Shown: positions 25,255 through 33,698 of the stretch, piece after piece
How the letters are laid out: every line of letters starts with the position of its first letter
Position numbering within the stretch: position 1 is the stretch's first letter
Origin: Acidovorax soli
GTDB taxonomy: Bacteria; Pseudomonadota; Gammaproteobacteria; Burkholderiales; Burkholderiaceae_C
DNA: 64,000 nucleotides
Assembly (NCBI RefSeq): GCF_014207955.1
Contig: NZ_JACHLK010000001.1
Span: forward strand, 186,001 to 250,000
Direction of reading: 5' to 3'
Notes under the pieces: generated by a model
Seen by the model: only the letters and a program-made list of their open reading frames with translations
Told to the model about the DNA's origin: nothing
The model's database searches: none
Position numbers and translations under genes: made by a program

Positions 25255-27152
25255 TTGACACCTTTCATGGTGACTTCCTCCTTGATCTGCTTCGCCACAT
25301 GGCGATAGGCACTTTTCAACAAGATATCGACGAGCGCAAAATTCACCATCATGGCGGGAACATGCATCTTCCGAAACAACTCTTTATTCCCAGAAAGAAG
25401 ATCTCGCCAGGATTCCAGATAAAAAACTTGAGTACGGAAAATCTCCTCGATTCTCGCTCGATCTATGATCAGCCTGCGATTCACGCACCCGTCCCCCTCA
25501 TGACAACTCTTCCCAGCGCATACTCCATATTCAAGGTACTCCGGTTCTGGAGGATTGTATGGATCCGAACATGAACTACCATCTCCGATTGGATACAGGA
25601 GATCCTCCTCCAAATCGAAATTGGGAAAATCTCCCATACGGAACCGGACAGATTTCTCCAGTCTTCCTTCAAACTCCAAGGCGTACGCCGAATTAATTCG
25701 ATGCAATATCAGCTGATCGGCATAGTGGGCCGTCGTTGCTATAGATGCGTGACCTGCAACTTGACGAGCAGCTTCTAGTCCACCTTTCGAAGTCGTGTGA
25801 CTACCGATCACTTCATTACGAATTTGCTCGGCCGAAAATTGGGGCAGGTTATGCCTCTTGCAAAATTTGTGGAGAGAAGACCCCCACCCTACAAACTGCC
25901 GCAGCTTCCCATTTCTGGCATAGCGTGCATTTAGCCAAAGCCGACGTTCATCAAAAGGCGCCCATCCAAGATTTTGAAGCGCTTCCAGCCGACCAGTAAG
26001 AAGTTCAATAACACGAACAACATTCACGTCGGACGCAAGGACCTCAGAGAATGGTGTCTCCTCACCGATGCGTGCCTTGAATCCCTGGATAATATACCCC
26101 CCCTTCCCATTGCCCTGGATTCCGTCCAGCTTCATCTCAAGGATCGAGTTAACATTCCAACCAGTATGTATTTGGAGAATTATCAAACACCCAAGCAATG
26201 CCCGCTGGTTAAGCAGGCTGCAAGACATAAAAATATATGCCAAGTCAGATGACCCGGTAGCTTGATATCCATTTTCTCCCAACCACCTTAATATTTCATT
26301 CGCCCTCAAAATCCTCGGTTGAAATTTCTCATCTGATTTTTGAAGTAGAGCGTCTCGACAAGCACGATAATAAGCCGCAGCTAGTTGAGAAACGCTTTGA
26401 TCCTCGATCCATTGAAAATATGGTTTCGTGAAGCTTTTTGATTCACCTGAAAACTGGAGCTTAACTCTCTCAAGTACAAAATTTTCCGCCTCATAACGAC
26501 TAAGAATTTCCTCGAGAACAGCATTTGAAGCAGTAAGGCTGTCGATCTCGCTAAGCGCGGCGCTCGCAATTGTCGTTAAGGTATCTTCGATTTTTTTATT
26601 AAATTTTGACTGAAGTTCATACGCCGTATTGAAAGGGACTGCACCGAGTGGATGCGGGACATCACTGCCATGCAAAACAGCGTCGCTGATCATCCTTCGC
26701 CCACTCGCCCCTACTGTGCTGTGAGGAGTCCGATACATAACACCCAGCCGTGACACGCGATCTACCTGTTGGTAAACACCGAAGTCTCTGAGTAATTTTC
26801 TAACGTGATAGGAAAGCTGAGATCTCGTTGCCTGCGAACGGTCCATCTTCGACGCTACGAAATCATCAACATGGCGCATGGCGTTGACCAACAACTCTAC
26901 CGTCAACTCGTCTGGAGTGACGCGAGCGCAGCGGAGCCAATCCATGTTCAGTGCAAGCCCACTGAACACCTGCTGGTACATGTTTGGAATCGCCGATTCC
27001 GTTGGCTTCCGGCGGGAGGCTTCGGCTGCCCGGCCGACGGCGGCAATGACCCAACTTCCTGGAGACAACCCGCTCCCCACAAGGTCGACAACCGCCACCT
27101 TTTCGTAAACGGTTTGGTGCACCTTCTGTGCGGCATGAAACTCATAGCGCAT
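25251..27152 (-). CDS. Large tyrosine recombinase-like protein, degenerate catalytic set, 633 aa
   Basis: First gene of the quartet. The start at 27152 has a GGGAGGAG ribosome site; a TTG at 27191 is less likely. The C-terminal part has the recognisable GHASIATTAHYADQ box with His and Tyr. The region where Arg I is expected reads IHTGWNVNSILEM, with Asn instead of Arg, and the HxxR equivalent appears as EQIR. The protein may therefore be a structural or DNA-binding partner rather than an active recombinase. A Cys-rich segment (GVCAGKSCHEGDGCVNR) lies near 560-580, paralleling the one in the 758-residue protein. Transcribed away from comM toward the cargo. Confidence 0.75.
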   Translation of the reverse strand: MRYEFHAAQKVHQTVYEKVAVVDLVGSGLSPGSWVIAAVGRAAEASRRKPTESAIPNMYQQVFSGLALNMDWLRCARVTPDELTVELLVNAMRHVDDFVASKMDRSQATRSQLSYHVRKLLRDFGVYQQVDRVSRLGVMYRTPHSTVGASGRRMISDAVLHGSDVPHPLGAVPFNTAYELQSKFNKKIEDTLTTIASAALSEIDSLTASNAVLEEILSRYEAENFVLERVKLQFSGESKSFTKPYFQWIEDQSVSQLAAAYYRACRDALLQKSDEKFQPRILRANEILRWLGENGYQATGSSDLAYIFMSCSLLNQRALLGCLIILQIHTGWNVNSILEMKLDGIQGNGKGGYIIQGFKARIGEETPFSEVLASDVNVVRVIELLTGRLEALQNLGWAPFDERRLWLNARYARNGKLRQFVGWGSSLHKFCKRHNLPQFSAEQIRNEVIGSHTTSKGGLEAARQVAGHASIATTAHYADQLILHRINSAYALEFEGRLEKSVRFRMGDFPNFDLEEDLLYPIGDGSSCSDPYNPPEPEYLEYGVCAGKSCHEGDGCVNRRLIIDRARIEEIFRTQVFYLESWRDLLSGNKELFRKMHVPAMMVNFALVDILLKSAYRHVAKQIKEEVTMKGVK

Positions 27153-27214
27153 CACTCCTCCCGTGAGAAGTAGAGGACCTTGCTTTCCCAAGAGCCGAAC
27201 TCTACTATGTACAG

Positions 27215-28576
27215 ATGCGCTACGCTACATCGAGCTCGACCGTGAACCTGGCCCCGGCCGACCTGCCCAAGGACTCGGGCCGTTTCGACCTGCCCATCGC
27301 CCTGGGCATCCTCGCGGCCAGCGGGCAGATCGATGGCGGCCGGCTGGCGGGCCATGAGTTCGCCGGCGAGCTCTCGCTGTCGGGCGAGTTGCGCCCGGTG
27401 CGCGGGGCATTGGCCACCAGCCTGGCCTTGCAGGCGCAGCAGATCACCGTGCAGCTGGTGCTGCCGCCCGGCAGCGCCGAAGAGGCCGCCCTGGTGCCCG
27501 AGGCCCAGGTGGTGCGCGCACGCCACCTGCTCGACGTAGTGGGCGCCTTCCTGCCGCCCGGTACCCCCGTGCCCGAGGGGGATGGCGAAGGCTTCACGCG
27601 CCTGCAGCCCACGCCCATGCTGGCCTCGCAGCACGGGCCCGACATGGCCGATGTGAAAGGCCAGGCGATGGCCAAGCGCGCGCTGGAGATTGCCGCGGCC
27701 GGCGGCCACAGCGTGCTGATGGCCGGCCCGCCCGGCTCGGGCAAGTCCATGCTGGCGCTGCGCTTTGCCGGCCTGCTGCCGCCCATGACGGTGCAGGAAG
27801 CCCTGGAGAGCGCGGCCATCTCCAGCCTGGCGGGGCGCTTCAGCCCCGAGCGCTGGGGCCTGCGGCCCACGGGGCAGCCACACCACACGGCCAGCGCCGT
27901 GGCGCTGGTGGGGGGAGGCTCGCCACCACGTCCTGGCGAAATTTCGCTGGCGCACCATGGGGTGCTTTTCTTGGATGAGCTCCCGGAATTCCCACGGGCC
28001 GCATTGGAGGCTTTGCGCGAACCGCTGGAAACCGGCCACATCACCATCGCCCGCGCCGCACAGCGTGCGGACTACCCGGCCCGGTTCCAGATGGTGGCCG
28101 CGATGAACCCCTGCCCCTGCGGCTTTCTCGGCTCCACCCAGCGCGCCTGCCGCTGCACGCCCGACCAGATCGCGCGTTACCAGGGCAAGCTCAGCGGGCC
28201 GCTGCTGGACCGCATCGACCTGCATGTGGAGGTGCCCGCGGTGCCCTCGGAGCAGTTGCTCAAGGCGCCGCCCGGCGAGACCAGTGCCGCGATCCGCGCG
28301 CGCGTGGTACAGGCCCGCGCCCGGGCCCTGGCGCGCCAGGACAAGACCAACCAGGCGCTGCAGGGCCAGGAGATCGATGCCCACCTGCACCTGGAGGATG
28401 CGGCCGCCAAGTTCCTCAACACGGCCGCTGCGCGCCTGGGCTGGTCGGCACGCAGCACGCACCGCGCGCTCAAGGTGGCGCGCACCATCGCCGACCTGGC
28501 AGGTGCCGAGGCCACCGCCGTCGGGCATGTTGCCGAGGCGGTGCAGTACCGGCGCGTGCTGCGCGCCCCCGCCTGA
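27215..28576 (+). pseudogene. comM: comM lacking its 5' end (YifB/Mg-chelatase-like AAA+ protein)
   Basis: ComM is a hexameric helicase that promotes branch migration during natural transformation. From ACCGTGAAC at 27239 onward the frame is standard: VNLAPADLPKDSGRFDLPIALG, Walker A GPPGSGKSM near 177-185, the Walker B-like LFLDELPEF, MNPCPCGF, and the arginine-finger region through to YRRVLRAPA. Native proteins have about 60-65 residues before VNLAPAD; here they are replaced by ten unrelated codons (MRYATSSST). The new ATG may give a 453-residue truncated protein lacking most of the N-terminal fold. The break coincides with the end of the recombinase module. comM is a known integration hotspot, for example for AbaR islands in Acinetobacter. 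Confidence 0.85.
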
Positions 28577-28618
28577 GCCGCCCGGCTATAGTTCGCGCCA
28601 ACCCCAGCAACACGCACC

Positions 28619-29092
28619 ATGGCCAGCGCATCCCCCAAGATCCTCTCCGCAAGCCCCGCCAGCACCGACACGGTGGACAACAGCTACCTGCGCACCCTGG
28701 TGGGCTACAACGCGCGGCGCGCCTCGCTGTCCATCATCGAGGTGTTCATGGAGCGCATGGCGGTCTATGGACTCAAGGTGGTGGATTTCTCGGTGCTCTC
28801 GCTGGTGGCGCACAACCCCGGCATCACATCGCGCCAGCTGTGCGCCACGCTGGGTGTGCTGCCCCCCAACCTGGTGGGCCTGATCGCCGCGCTGGACCGG
28901 CGCGGCCTGATCGAGCGCCGCCCGCACCCGAGCGACGGGCGCGCCATGGGCCTGCACCTGACCCCCGCGGGCGAAGACCTGTGCGGCCAGGCCGAGCAGA
29001 CTGCAGCGCAGCTGGAGGTGGACGCGACTGCGCGCCTCACGGCGACCGAGCGCAAGACGCTCATCCGCCTGCTGCAAAAGGTCTACGACTGA
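28619..29092 (+). CDS. MarR family transcriptional regulator of the hydroxycinnamate cluster
   Basis: 157-residue winged-helix regulator. HTH region around 65-95 (ITSRQLCATLGVLPPNLVGLIAALDRRGLIER), wing with RRPHPSDGRAMGLHLT, and flanking dimerisation helices. MarR proteins such as CouR, FerC and HcaR repress hydroxycinnamate genes and release on binding the acyl-CoA. It lies at the left edge of the cluster, convergent with the amidohydrolase gene and about 1 kb from the divergent promoter, where a palindrome at 30099-30115 is the likely target. The role is inferred from context. Confidence 0.85.
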   Translation: MASASPKILSASPASTDTVDNSYLRTLVGYNARRASLSIIEVFMERMAVYGLKVVDFSVLSLVAHNPGITSRQLCATLGVLPPNLVGLIAALDRRGLIERRPHPSDGRAMGLHLTPAGEDLCGQAEQTAAQLEVDATARLTATERKTLIRLLQKVYD

Positions 29093-29104
29093 TCCCCTCG
29101 CGGC

Positions 29105-29983
29105 TCAGGCCTTCGCCGGCTTGTCCAACCCCAGCAGCCGCACTGCATTGCCCTTGAGGATGCCGGGCATCACCTCGGGCTTGAAGCCGGCGTCCTGGAA
29201 ATCCTTCATCCAGCGCTCGGGCGTGATCAGCGGGTAGTCGCTGCCGAACAGGATGCGGTCTTTGAGCAGCGTGTTGGCGTACTGCACCAGTTGCTTGGGA
29301 AAGTACTTGGGGCTCCAGCCCGACAGGTCGATCCAGACGTTGGGCTTGTGCGTGGCGACCGAGAGCGCCTCGTCCTGCCACGGAAAGCTTGGGTGCGCCA
29401 TGACGATCTGCATGTCGGGGAAGTCGATGGCCACGTCGTCCAGGTGCATGGGGTTGCTGTACTCCAGGCGCAGGCCGCCGCCGCAGCGCATGCCACTGCC
29501 GATGCCGCTGTGGCCGGTGTGGAAGATGGCCGGCATGCCGTACTCGGCGATCACCTCGTAGATCGGCCAGGCCATCTGGTCGTAGGGGTGGTAGCCCTGC
29601 ACCGTGGGGTGGAACTTGAAGCCTTTGACACCGTGCTCCTCGATCAGGCGGCGCGCCTCGCGCGCACCCATCTTGCCCTTGTGCGGGTCGATGCTGGCGA
29701 AGGCCATCATCATGTCGCTGTTGGCCTTGGCGGCCTCGGCGATCTCCTCGTTGGGGATGCGCCGGCGGCCCATCTTGGACTCGGCATCCACGGTGAACAT
29801 CACCAGGCCGATCTTCTGCTCGCGGTAGTAGGCCACGGTCTCGGCGATGGTGGGCCGGCGGCCGTTCTTGAAGTACTTGTCGGCGGCGCGGTCGTACTCC
29901 TCGCCGTAGTTGTCGAACGGGTTCCAGCAGCTCACTTCGGCGTGGGTGTGGATGTCGATGGCGATCAGGTTCTCGTGGTCCAT
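29105..29983 (-). CDS. Amidohydrolase-2 family protein (ACMSD-like)
   Basis: 292-residue TIM-barrel metal enzyme. Metal-binding HxH is in IDIHTHAEV at 10-13; further ligands are expected at FKFHPTVQGY, FHTGHSG, the AHPSFPW segment and the catalytic Asp in LFGSDYPL. The family includes decarboxylases and hydratases or hydrolases of aromatic-degradation intermediates (ACMSD, gamma-resorcylate decarboxylase, 4-oxalomesaconate hydratase). It is transcribed divergently from the enoyl-CoA hydratase gene and convergently with marR. It is probably part of the aromatic pathway, acting on the ring acid after side-chain removal. The exact reaction is unknown. Confidence 0.85.
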   Translation of the reverse strand: MDHENLIAIDIHTHAEVSCWNPFDNYGEEYDRAADKYFKNGRRPTIAETVAYYREQKIGLVMFTVDAESKMGRRRIPNEEIAEAAKANSDMMMAFASIDPHKGKMGAREARRLIEEHGVKGFKFHPTVQGYHPYDQMAWPIYEVIAEYGMPAIFHTGHSGIGSGMRCGGGLRLEYSNPMHLDDVAIDFPDMQIVMAHPSFPWQDEALSVATHKPNVWIDLSGWSPKYFPKQLVQYANTLLKDRILFGSDYPLITPERWMKDFQDAGFKPEVMPGILKGNAVRLLGLDKPAKA

Positions 29984-30098
29984 ATGGGTCTCCTATGGGA
30001 GCCAGGCTTGCATGGCGCCGCCCTTCAGCATGCACCAGGGCAGGTGGCACGAATCAAGGGTAACTACCAATAAAAAACCGGGCTGGCTTGCTTGAATT

Positions 30099-30115
30099 GG
30101 TTATTAACTATAACC
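30099..30115. promoter_or_regulatory. Candidate MarR operator in the divergent promoter
   Basis: GGTTAT-TAACT-ATAACC is a perfect 6-bp inverted repeat with a 5-base centre, 27 bases before the crotonase ATG, and it overlaps a -10-like TATAAC. A smaller palindrome GGTA-AC-TACC lies about 40 bases to the left at 30058-30067, nearer the amidohydrolase start. The size and AT-rich symmetry fit a MarR dimer. Confidence 0.6.
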
Positions 30116-30141
30116 ACAATCCACCCATTACGAAAGCCACC

Positions 30142-30924
30142 ATGACCCATCCAGACATCCATTTCGAGCTCTCCGGTGACGAGAAGGAGATCGCCGTCAT
30201 CCGCCTGACGCGCAGCGCCAAGCGCAACGCCCTGAACGACGGCCTGATCCTGGCCCTGCGCGACCTGTTCGAGAAAATGCCCGCGGGCGTACGCGCTGCC
30301 GTGATCGACGGCGAGGGCCCGCACTTTTGCGCCGGCCTGGACCTGTCCGAACTCAAGGAGCGCGACGCCGGCCAGGGCCTGTACCACTCGCGCATGTGGC
30401 ACGCCGCGCTGGAGCGCGTGCAGTACGGCCCCGTGCCCGTGATCGCTGCGCTGCATGGCGCAGTGGTGGGCGGCGGGCTGGAGCTGGCCAGCGCCTGCCA
30501 CATCCGCGTGGCCGACGAGTCCACCTTCTACGCGCTGCCCGAGGGCTCGCGCGGCATCTTCGTGGGCGGTGGCGGCGCCGTGCGCATCCCCAAGCTGATC
30601 GGCGCGGCGCGCATGACGGACATGATGCTCACCGGCCGCGTTTACAACGCGCAGGACGGCGAGAAGGCCGGCTTCGCCCAGTACCTGGTGCCCGAAGGCC
30701 AGGCCTTCGCCAAGGCGCTGGAGCTGGCCGCACGCGTGGCGCAGAACGCGCCGCTGACCAACTACGCGCTGATGCACGCCCTGCCGCGCATTGCCGAGCA
30801 GCCGGCGGACCAGGGCTTCCTGACCGAAGCCATGATGGCCGCCATTGCCCAGAGCGCGCCCGAGGCCAAGTCGCGCCTGGCGGACTTCCTGGAAGGCCGC
30901 GCCGCCAAGGTCCGCAAGGACTGA
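30142..30924 (+). CDS. Crotonase / enoyl-CoA hydratase family protein
   Basis: 260-residue crotonase-fold protein expected to hydrate the enoyl-CoA double bond of a hydroxycinnamoyl-CoA. The first oxyanion-hole segment is HFCAGLDLSEL near 62-72 and the second is ALHGAVVGGGLELASAC near 101-117, followed by EGSRGIFVGGGGAVRIPKLIG. The catalytic Glu equivalents lie in ELASAC and LPEGSRG. The start at 30142 fits the family; the frame extends to 30088 but that part would cover the operator. It is unlike the hydratase-lyase (Ech) that cleaves feruloyl-CoA to vanillin, so I favour a beta-oxidation role with the downstream dehydrogenases. First gene of the rightward operon. Confidence 0.87.
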   Translation: MTHPDIHFELSGDEKEIAVIRLTRSAKRNALNDGLILALRDLFEKMPAGVRAAVIDGEGPHFCAGLDLSELKERDAGQGLYHSRMWHAALERVQYGPVPVIAALHGAVVGGGLELASACHIRVADESTFYALPEGSRGIFVGGGGAVRIPKLIGAARMTDMMLTGRVYNAQDGEKAGFAQYLVPEGQAFAKALELAARVAQNAPLTNYALMHALPRIAEQPADQGFLTEAMMAAIAQSAPEAKSRLADFLEGRAAKVRKD

Positions 30925-30955
30925 GCATCCAACCTGCACCCGCTGGACGACCCCC

Positions 30956-32833
30956 ATGAGCGATCTCTCCACCCCCCTGGCCCCGCCCCGCTACCGCCCC
31001 GTGCCCTTCGGCGTCACCCGCGTCAGCGTGCGCGAGGGCGCGCCCGGCGTGCGCTACCTGCAGGCCGACCTGCCGCTGGGCGCCTATGCGCGCCGGGTCA
31101 CGGACTACCTGGTGCACTGGGCCGAGGCAGAGCCCGAGCGCAGCTTTCTCGCGCGCCGTGTGCAGCACGCGGACGGCAGCACCGGCGACTGGCAGCACAT
31201 CAGCTACGCCCAGGCGCTTGCCGCGGCGCGCAGCATCGGCCAGGCCCTGCTGGACCGCGGCCTTTCCGCCGAGCGCCCGGTGGTCGTGCTCAGCGAGAAC
31301 AGCCTGGAGCATGCGCTGATGGCACTGGGCTGCATCTATGCCGGCGTGCCCTACTGCCCGGTCTCGCCCGCCTACGCCACGGTGAGCCAGGACTACGACA
31401 AGCTGCGCCATGTGCTGGACACGCTGACCCCGGGCCTGGTGTTTGCGGCCGACGGCGCGCGCTTTGGCCGCGCCATCACGGCCACCGTGGCGGCGGACGT
31501 GGAGGTGGTGCTGGCCCAGGGCGCCATCGAAGGCCGCCCAGCCACCACCTTCCAGAGCCTGCGCAACACCGTGGCCACGCCTGCCGTGGATGCGGCCATG
31601 CACGCCACGGGGCCGGGCACCATCGTGAAGTTCCTGTTCACCAGCGGCTCCACCAAGATGCCCAAGCCGGTGGTCAACACCCAGCGCATGTGGTGCGCCA
31701 ACCTGCAGCAGATCACGCTATCGCTGCCGGTGCTGGCCGAAGCCCCGCCGGTGCTGGTGGACTGGCTGCCCTGGAACCACACCTTCGGCAGCAACCACAA
31801 CTTCGGGCTCACGCTGCAGCATGGCGGCACGCTCTACATCGACGATGGCAAGCCCACCGCTGCGCTGATCGGCGAGACCCTGCGCAACCTGCGCGAGATC
31901 GCGCCCACGGTGTACTTCAACGTGCCCACGGGCTTCGAGATGATCGCCGAGGCGATGAAGACCGACGCCGCGCTGCGCCGCCAGTTGCTGTCGCGCGTGC
32001 GCATGTTCTTCTACTCGGGCGCGGGCCTGGCCCAGCCCATCTGGGACAGCCTGCACGCCACGCAGGAGGCCGAAATTGGCGAGCGCATCGTCATGTCCAC
32101 CGGCCTCGGAATGACCGAGTCGGCCCCCTCGGCCATGTTCTGCAACAGCCCCGACGTGCGCTCGGGCCACATCGGCGCGCCCGTGCCGGGCATGGTGCTC
32201 AAGCTGGTCGACGTGGACGGCAAGACCGAGGTGCGCTACCGCGGCCCCAACGTGACGCCGGGCTACTGGCGTTCGGACGCCGCTACGCGCGAGGCCTTCG
32301 ACGACGAGGGTTACCTGTGCACGGGCGACGCCGTGCAATGGATCGACGAGCAGGACATCCACCGCGGCCTGCGCTTCGACGGCCGCATCGCCGAGGACTT
32401 CAAGCTCTCCACCGGCACCTTCGTGAGCGTGGGCCCCATGCGCGCCAAGATCGTCGTGGCCGGCGCCCCCTACATCCAGGACGCGGTGCTCACCGGCCTG
32501 AACCAGAAGGAAGTGGGCGCCCTGCTGTTCCTCTCACCCGCCTGCCGCGAGGTGAGCGGCCTGGGCGCCGATGCCCCCTGGGCCGAGGTGATCGTCAGCA
32601 CCGGTGTGCGCCAGCGCATCCAGGCCGTCATCGACCACCTGGCACGCGAATCCACGGGCAGTGCCAGCCGCGTGGCGCGCGCACTGCTGATGGCCGAGCC
32701 GCCCTCGCTCGACAAGGGCGAGATCACCGACAAGGGCTCCATCAACCAGCGCGCCGTGCTCAAGCACCGCGATGCCCTGGTGCAGGCCCTGCACGACGGC
32801 ACCGCGCCCGGGACCCTCGTCCCTGCCGCCTGA
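30956..32833 (+). CDS. fcs: Feruloyl-CoA synthetase
   Basis: 625-residue AMP-forming ligase of the feruloyl-CoA synthetase group. It begins with the characteristic RYRPVPFGVTRVSVREG stretch and has the A3 loop LFTSGSTKMPKPVVNT, GLGMTESAPSAMF, CTGDAVQW and the distinctive LRFDGRIAEDFKLSTGTFV in place of the common GRxKD hinge. It activates ferulate, p-coumarate or caffeate to CoA thioesters. It begins 31 bases after the hydratase gene. A feruloyl-esterase-like lipoprotein encoded downstream could provide the substrate. The assignment to the family is strong; which hydroxycinnamate is preferred cannot be read from the sequence. Confidence 0.88.
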   Translation: MSDLSTPLAPPRYRPVPFGVTRVSVREGAPGVRYLQADLPLGAYARRVTDYLVHWAEAEPERSFLARRVQHADGSTGDWQHISYAQALAAARSIGQALLDRGLSAERPVVVLSENSLEHALMALGCIYAGVPYCPVSPAYATVSQDYDKLRHVLDTLTPGLVFAADGARFGRAITATVAADVEVVLAQGAIEGRPATTFQSLRNTVATPAVDAAMHATGPGTIVKFLFTSGSTKMPKPVVNTQRMWCANLQQITLSLPVLAEAPPVLVDWLPWNHTFGSNHNFGLTLQHGGTLYIDDGKPTAALIGETLRNLREIAPTVYFNVPTGFEMIAEAMKTDAALRRQLLSRVRMFFYSGAGLAQPIWDSLHATQEAEIGERIVMSTGLGMTESAPSAMFCNSPDVRSGHIGAPVPGMVLKLVDVDGKTEVRYRGPNVTPGYWRSDAATREAFDDEGYLCTGDAVQWIDEQDIHRGLRFDGRIAEDFKLSTGTFVSVGPMRAKIVVAGAPYIQDAVLTGLNQKEVGALLFLSPACREVSGLGADAPWAEVIVSTGVRQRIQAVIDHLARESTGSASRVARALLMAEPPSLDKGEITDKGSINQRAVLKHRDALVQALHDGTAPGTLVPAA

Positions 32834-32859
32834 AGCCCACCACCCAAAGGACATATTCC

Positions 32860-33645
32860 ATGCAGATCCAAGGACAGACCGCCCTCGTCACCGGCGCCGC
32901 ATCGGGCCTGGGCGAGGCCACCGCCCGCGAACTGGCGCGCCTGGGCGCCAAGGTCGCGGTGCTCGACGTGAACACCGCGCTGGCCGGCCAGGTGGCCGAC
33001 AGCATCAACGCACAGCATGGCGCCGGCACCGCCGTGGCCTGCGCCTGCGACATCACCCAGACCGATAGCGTGGTGGCCGCCCTGACCCAGGCCGAGGCCG
33101 CCCTGGGCCCGGCGCGCATCCTCATGAACGTGGCCGGCATCGGCAGCGCCAAGCGCGTGGTGCAACGCGATGGCAGCGCCGCGCCGCTCGAAGACTTCGC
33201 CCGCGTGGTGGGTATCAACCTCATCGGCAGCTACAACATCAGCCGGCTGTTCGCGGCGGCCTGCGCCAAGCTGGCCCCCCTTTCCAACGGCGAGCGCGGC
33301 GTGATGGTGTTCACCGCCTCGGTGGCGGCCTTCGACGGCCAGGTGGGCCAGCAGGCCTACAGCGCCTCCAAGGGCGGCCTGGTGGGCATGACCCTGCCCA
33401 TGGCACGCGACCTGGCGCAGCACGGCATCCGCGTGTGCACGGTGGCGCCCGGCCTGTTCGCCACCCCGCTCATGAAGGAGCTGCCCGAGGCCGTGCAGCA
33501 GTCGCTGGCCGCGAGCATCCCCTTCCCGCCGCGCCTGGGCAAGCCTGAAGAGTTCGCCGAGCTCGCGTCCCACATCGTGACCAACGGCCACCTCAACGGC
33601 GAGGTGATCCGGCTCGATGGCGCCCTGCGCATGGCGCCCAGATAG
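32860..33645 (+). CDS. Type II 3-hydroxyacyl-CoA dehydrogenase (SDR family)
   Basis: 261-residue short-chain dehydrogenase resembling HSD17B10-type 3-hydroxyacyl-CoA dehydrogenases. The nucleotide-binding TGAASGLGEA is near 10-19, the acidic residue after beta2 (VLDVN) selects NAD, NVAGIGSA is near 88-95, the catalytic Ser is in VFTASVAAF and the Tyr-x3-Lys is in QQAYSASKGG. The insert and the tail GEVIRLDGALRMAPR are typical of this subgroup. It would oxidise the 3-hydroxy-phenylpropanoyl-CoA made by the crotonase, leaving a thiolase step (possibly BktB) to finish side-chain shortening. Confidence 0.88.
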   Translation: MQIQGQTALVTGAASGLGEATARELARLGAKVAVLDVNTALAGQVADSINAQHGAGTAVACACDITQTDSVVAALTQAEAALGPARILMNVAGIGSAKRVVQRDGSAAPLEDFARVVGINLIGSYNISRLFAAACAKLAPLSNGERGVMVFTASVAAFDGQVGQQAYSASKGGLVGMTLPMARDLAQHGIRVCTVAPGLFATPLMKELPEAVQQSLAASIPFPPRLGKPEEFAELASHIVTNGHLNGEVIRLDGALRMAPR

Positions 33646-33698
33646 CCCCTTCCTGTTCCCTGCCCCGTCAACACACCATACCTATACCGGAGACAAGC

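Larger units (their letters stand above)
21029..27238 (-). mobile_element. Recombinase quartet: integration module of a GInt-like genomic island
   Basis: Four leftward genes with overlaps or a 1-base gap (4-base, 11-base, 1-base spacing) encode three tyrosine-recombinase-like proteins (633, 758 and 422 residues) and one 229-residue coiled-coil protein. The block is visibly AT-richer than all flanking DNA. Its promoter-proximal end lies about 85 bases from the point where comM sequence begins (about 27239). Known GInt islands carry a ginABCD operon (three integrases plus one small protein) at one end and cargo beyond it, so cargo here would extend leftwards from 21029. The other end and the 5' part of comM are not in the window. 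Resemblance to Tn554-type or recombinase-in-trio modules is the alternative. Confidence 0.7.

Noticed and set aside
27152..28528. 458-codon minus-strand frame opposite comM
   Set aside because: The plus strand has Walker A, MNPCPCG and other ComM motifs; the antisense translation has none.
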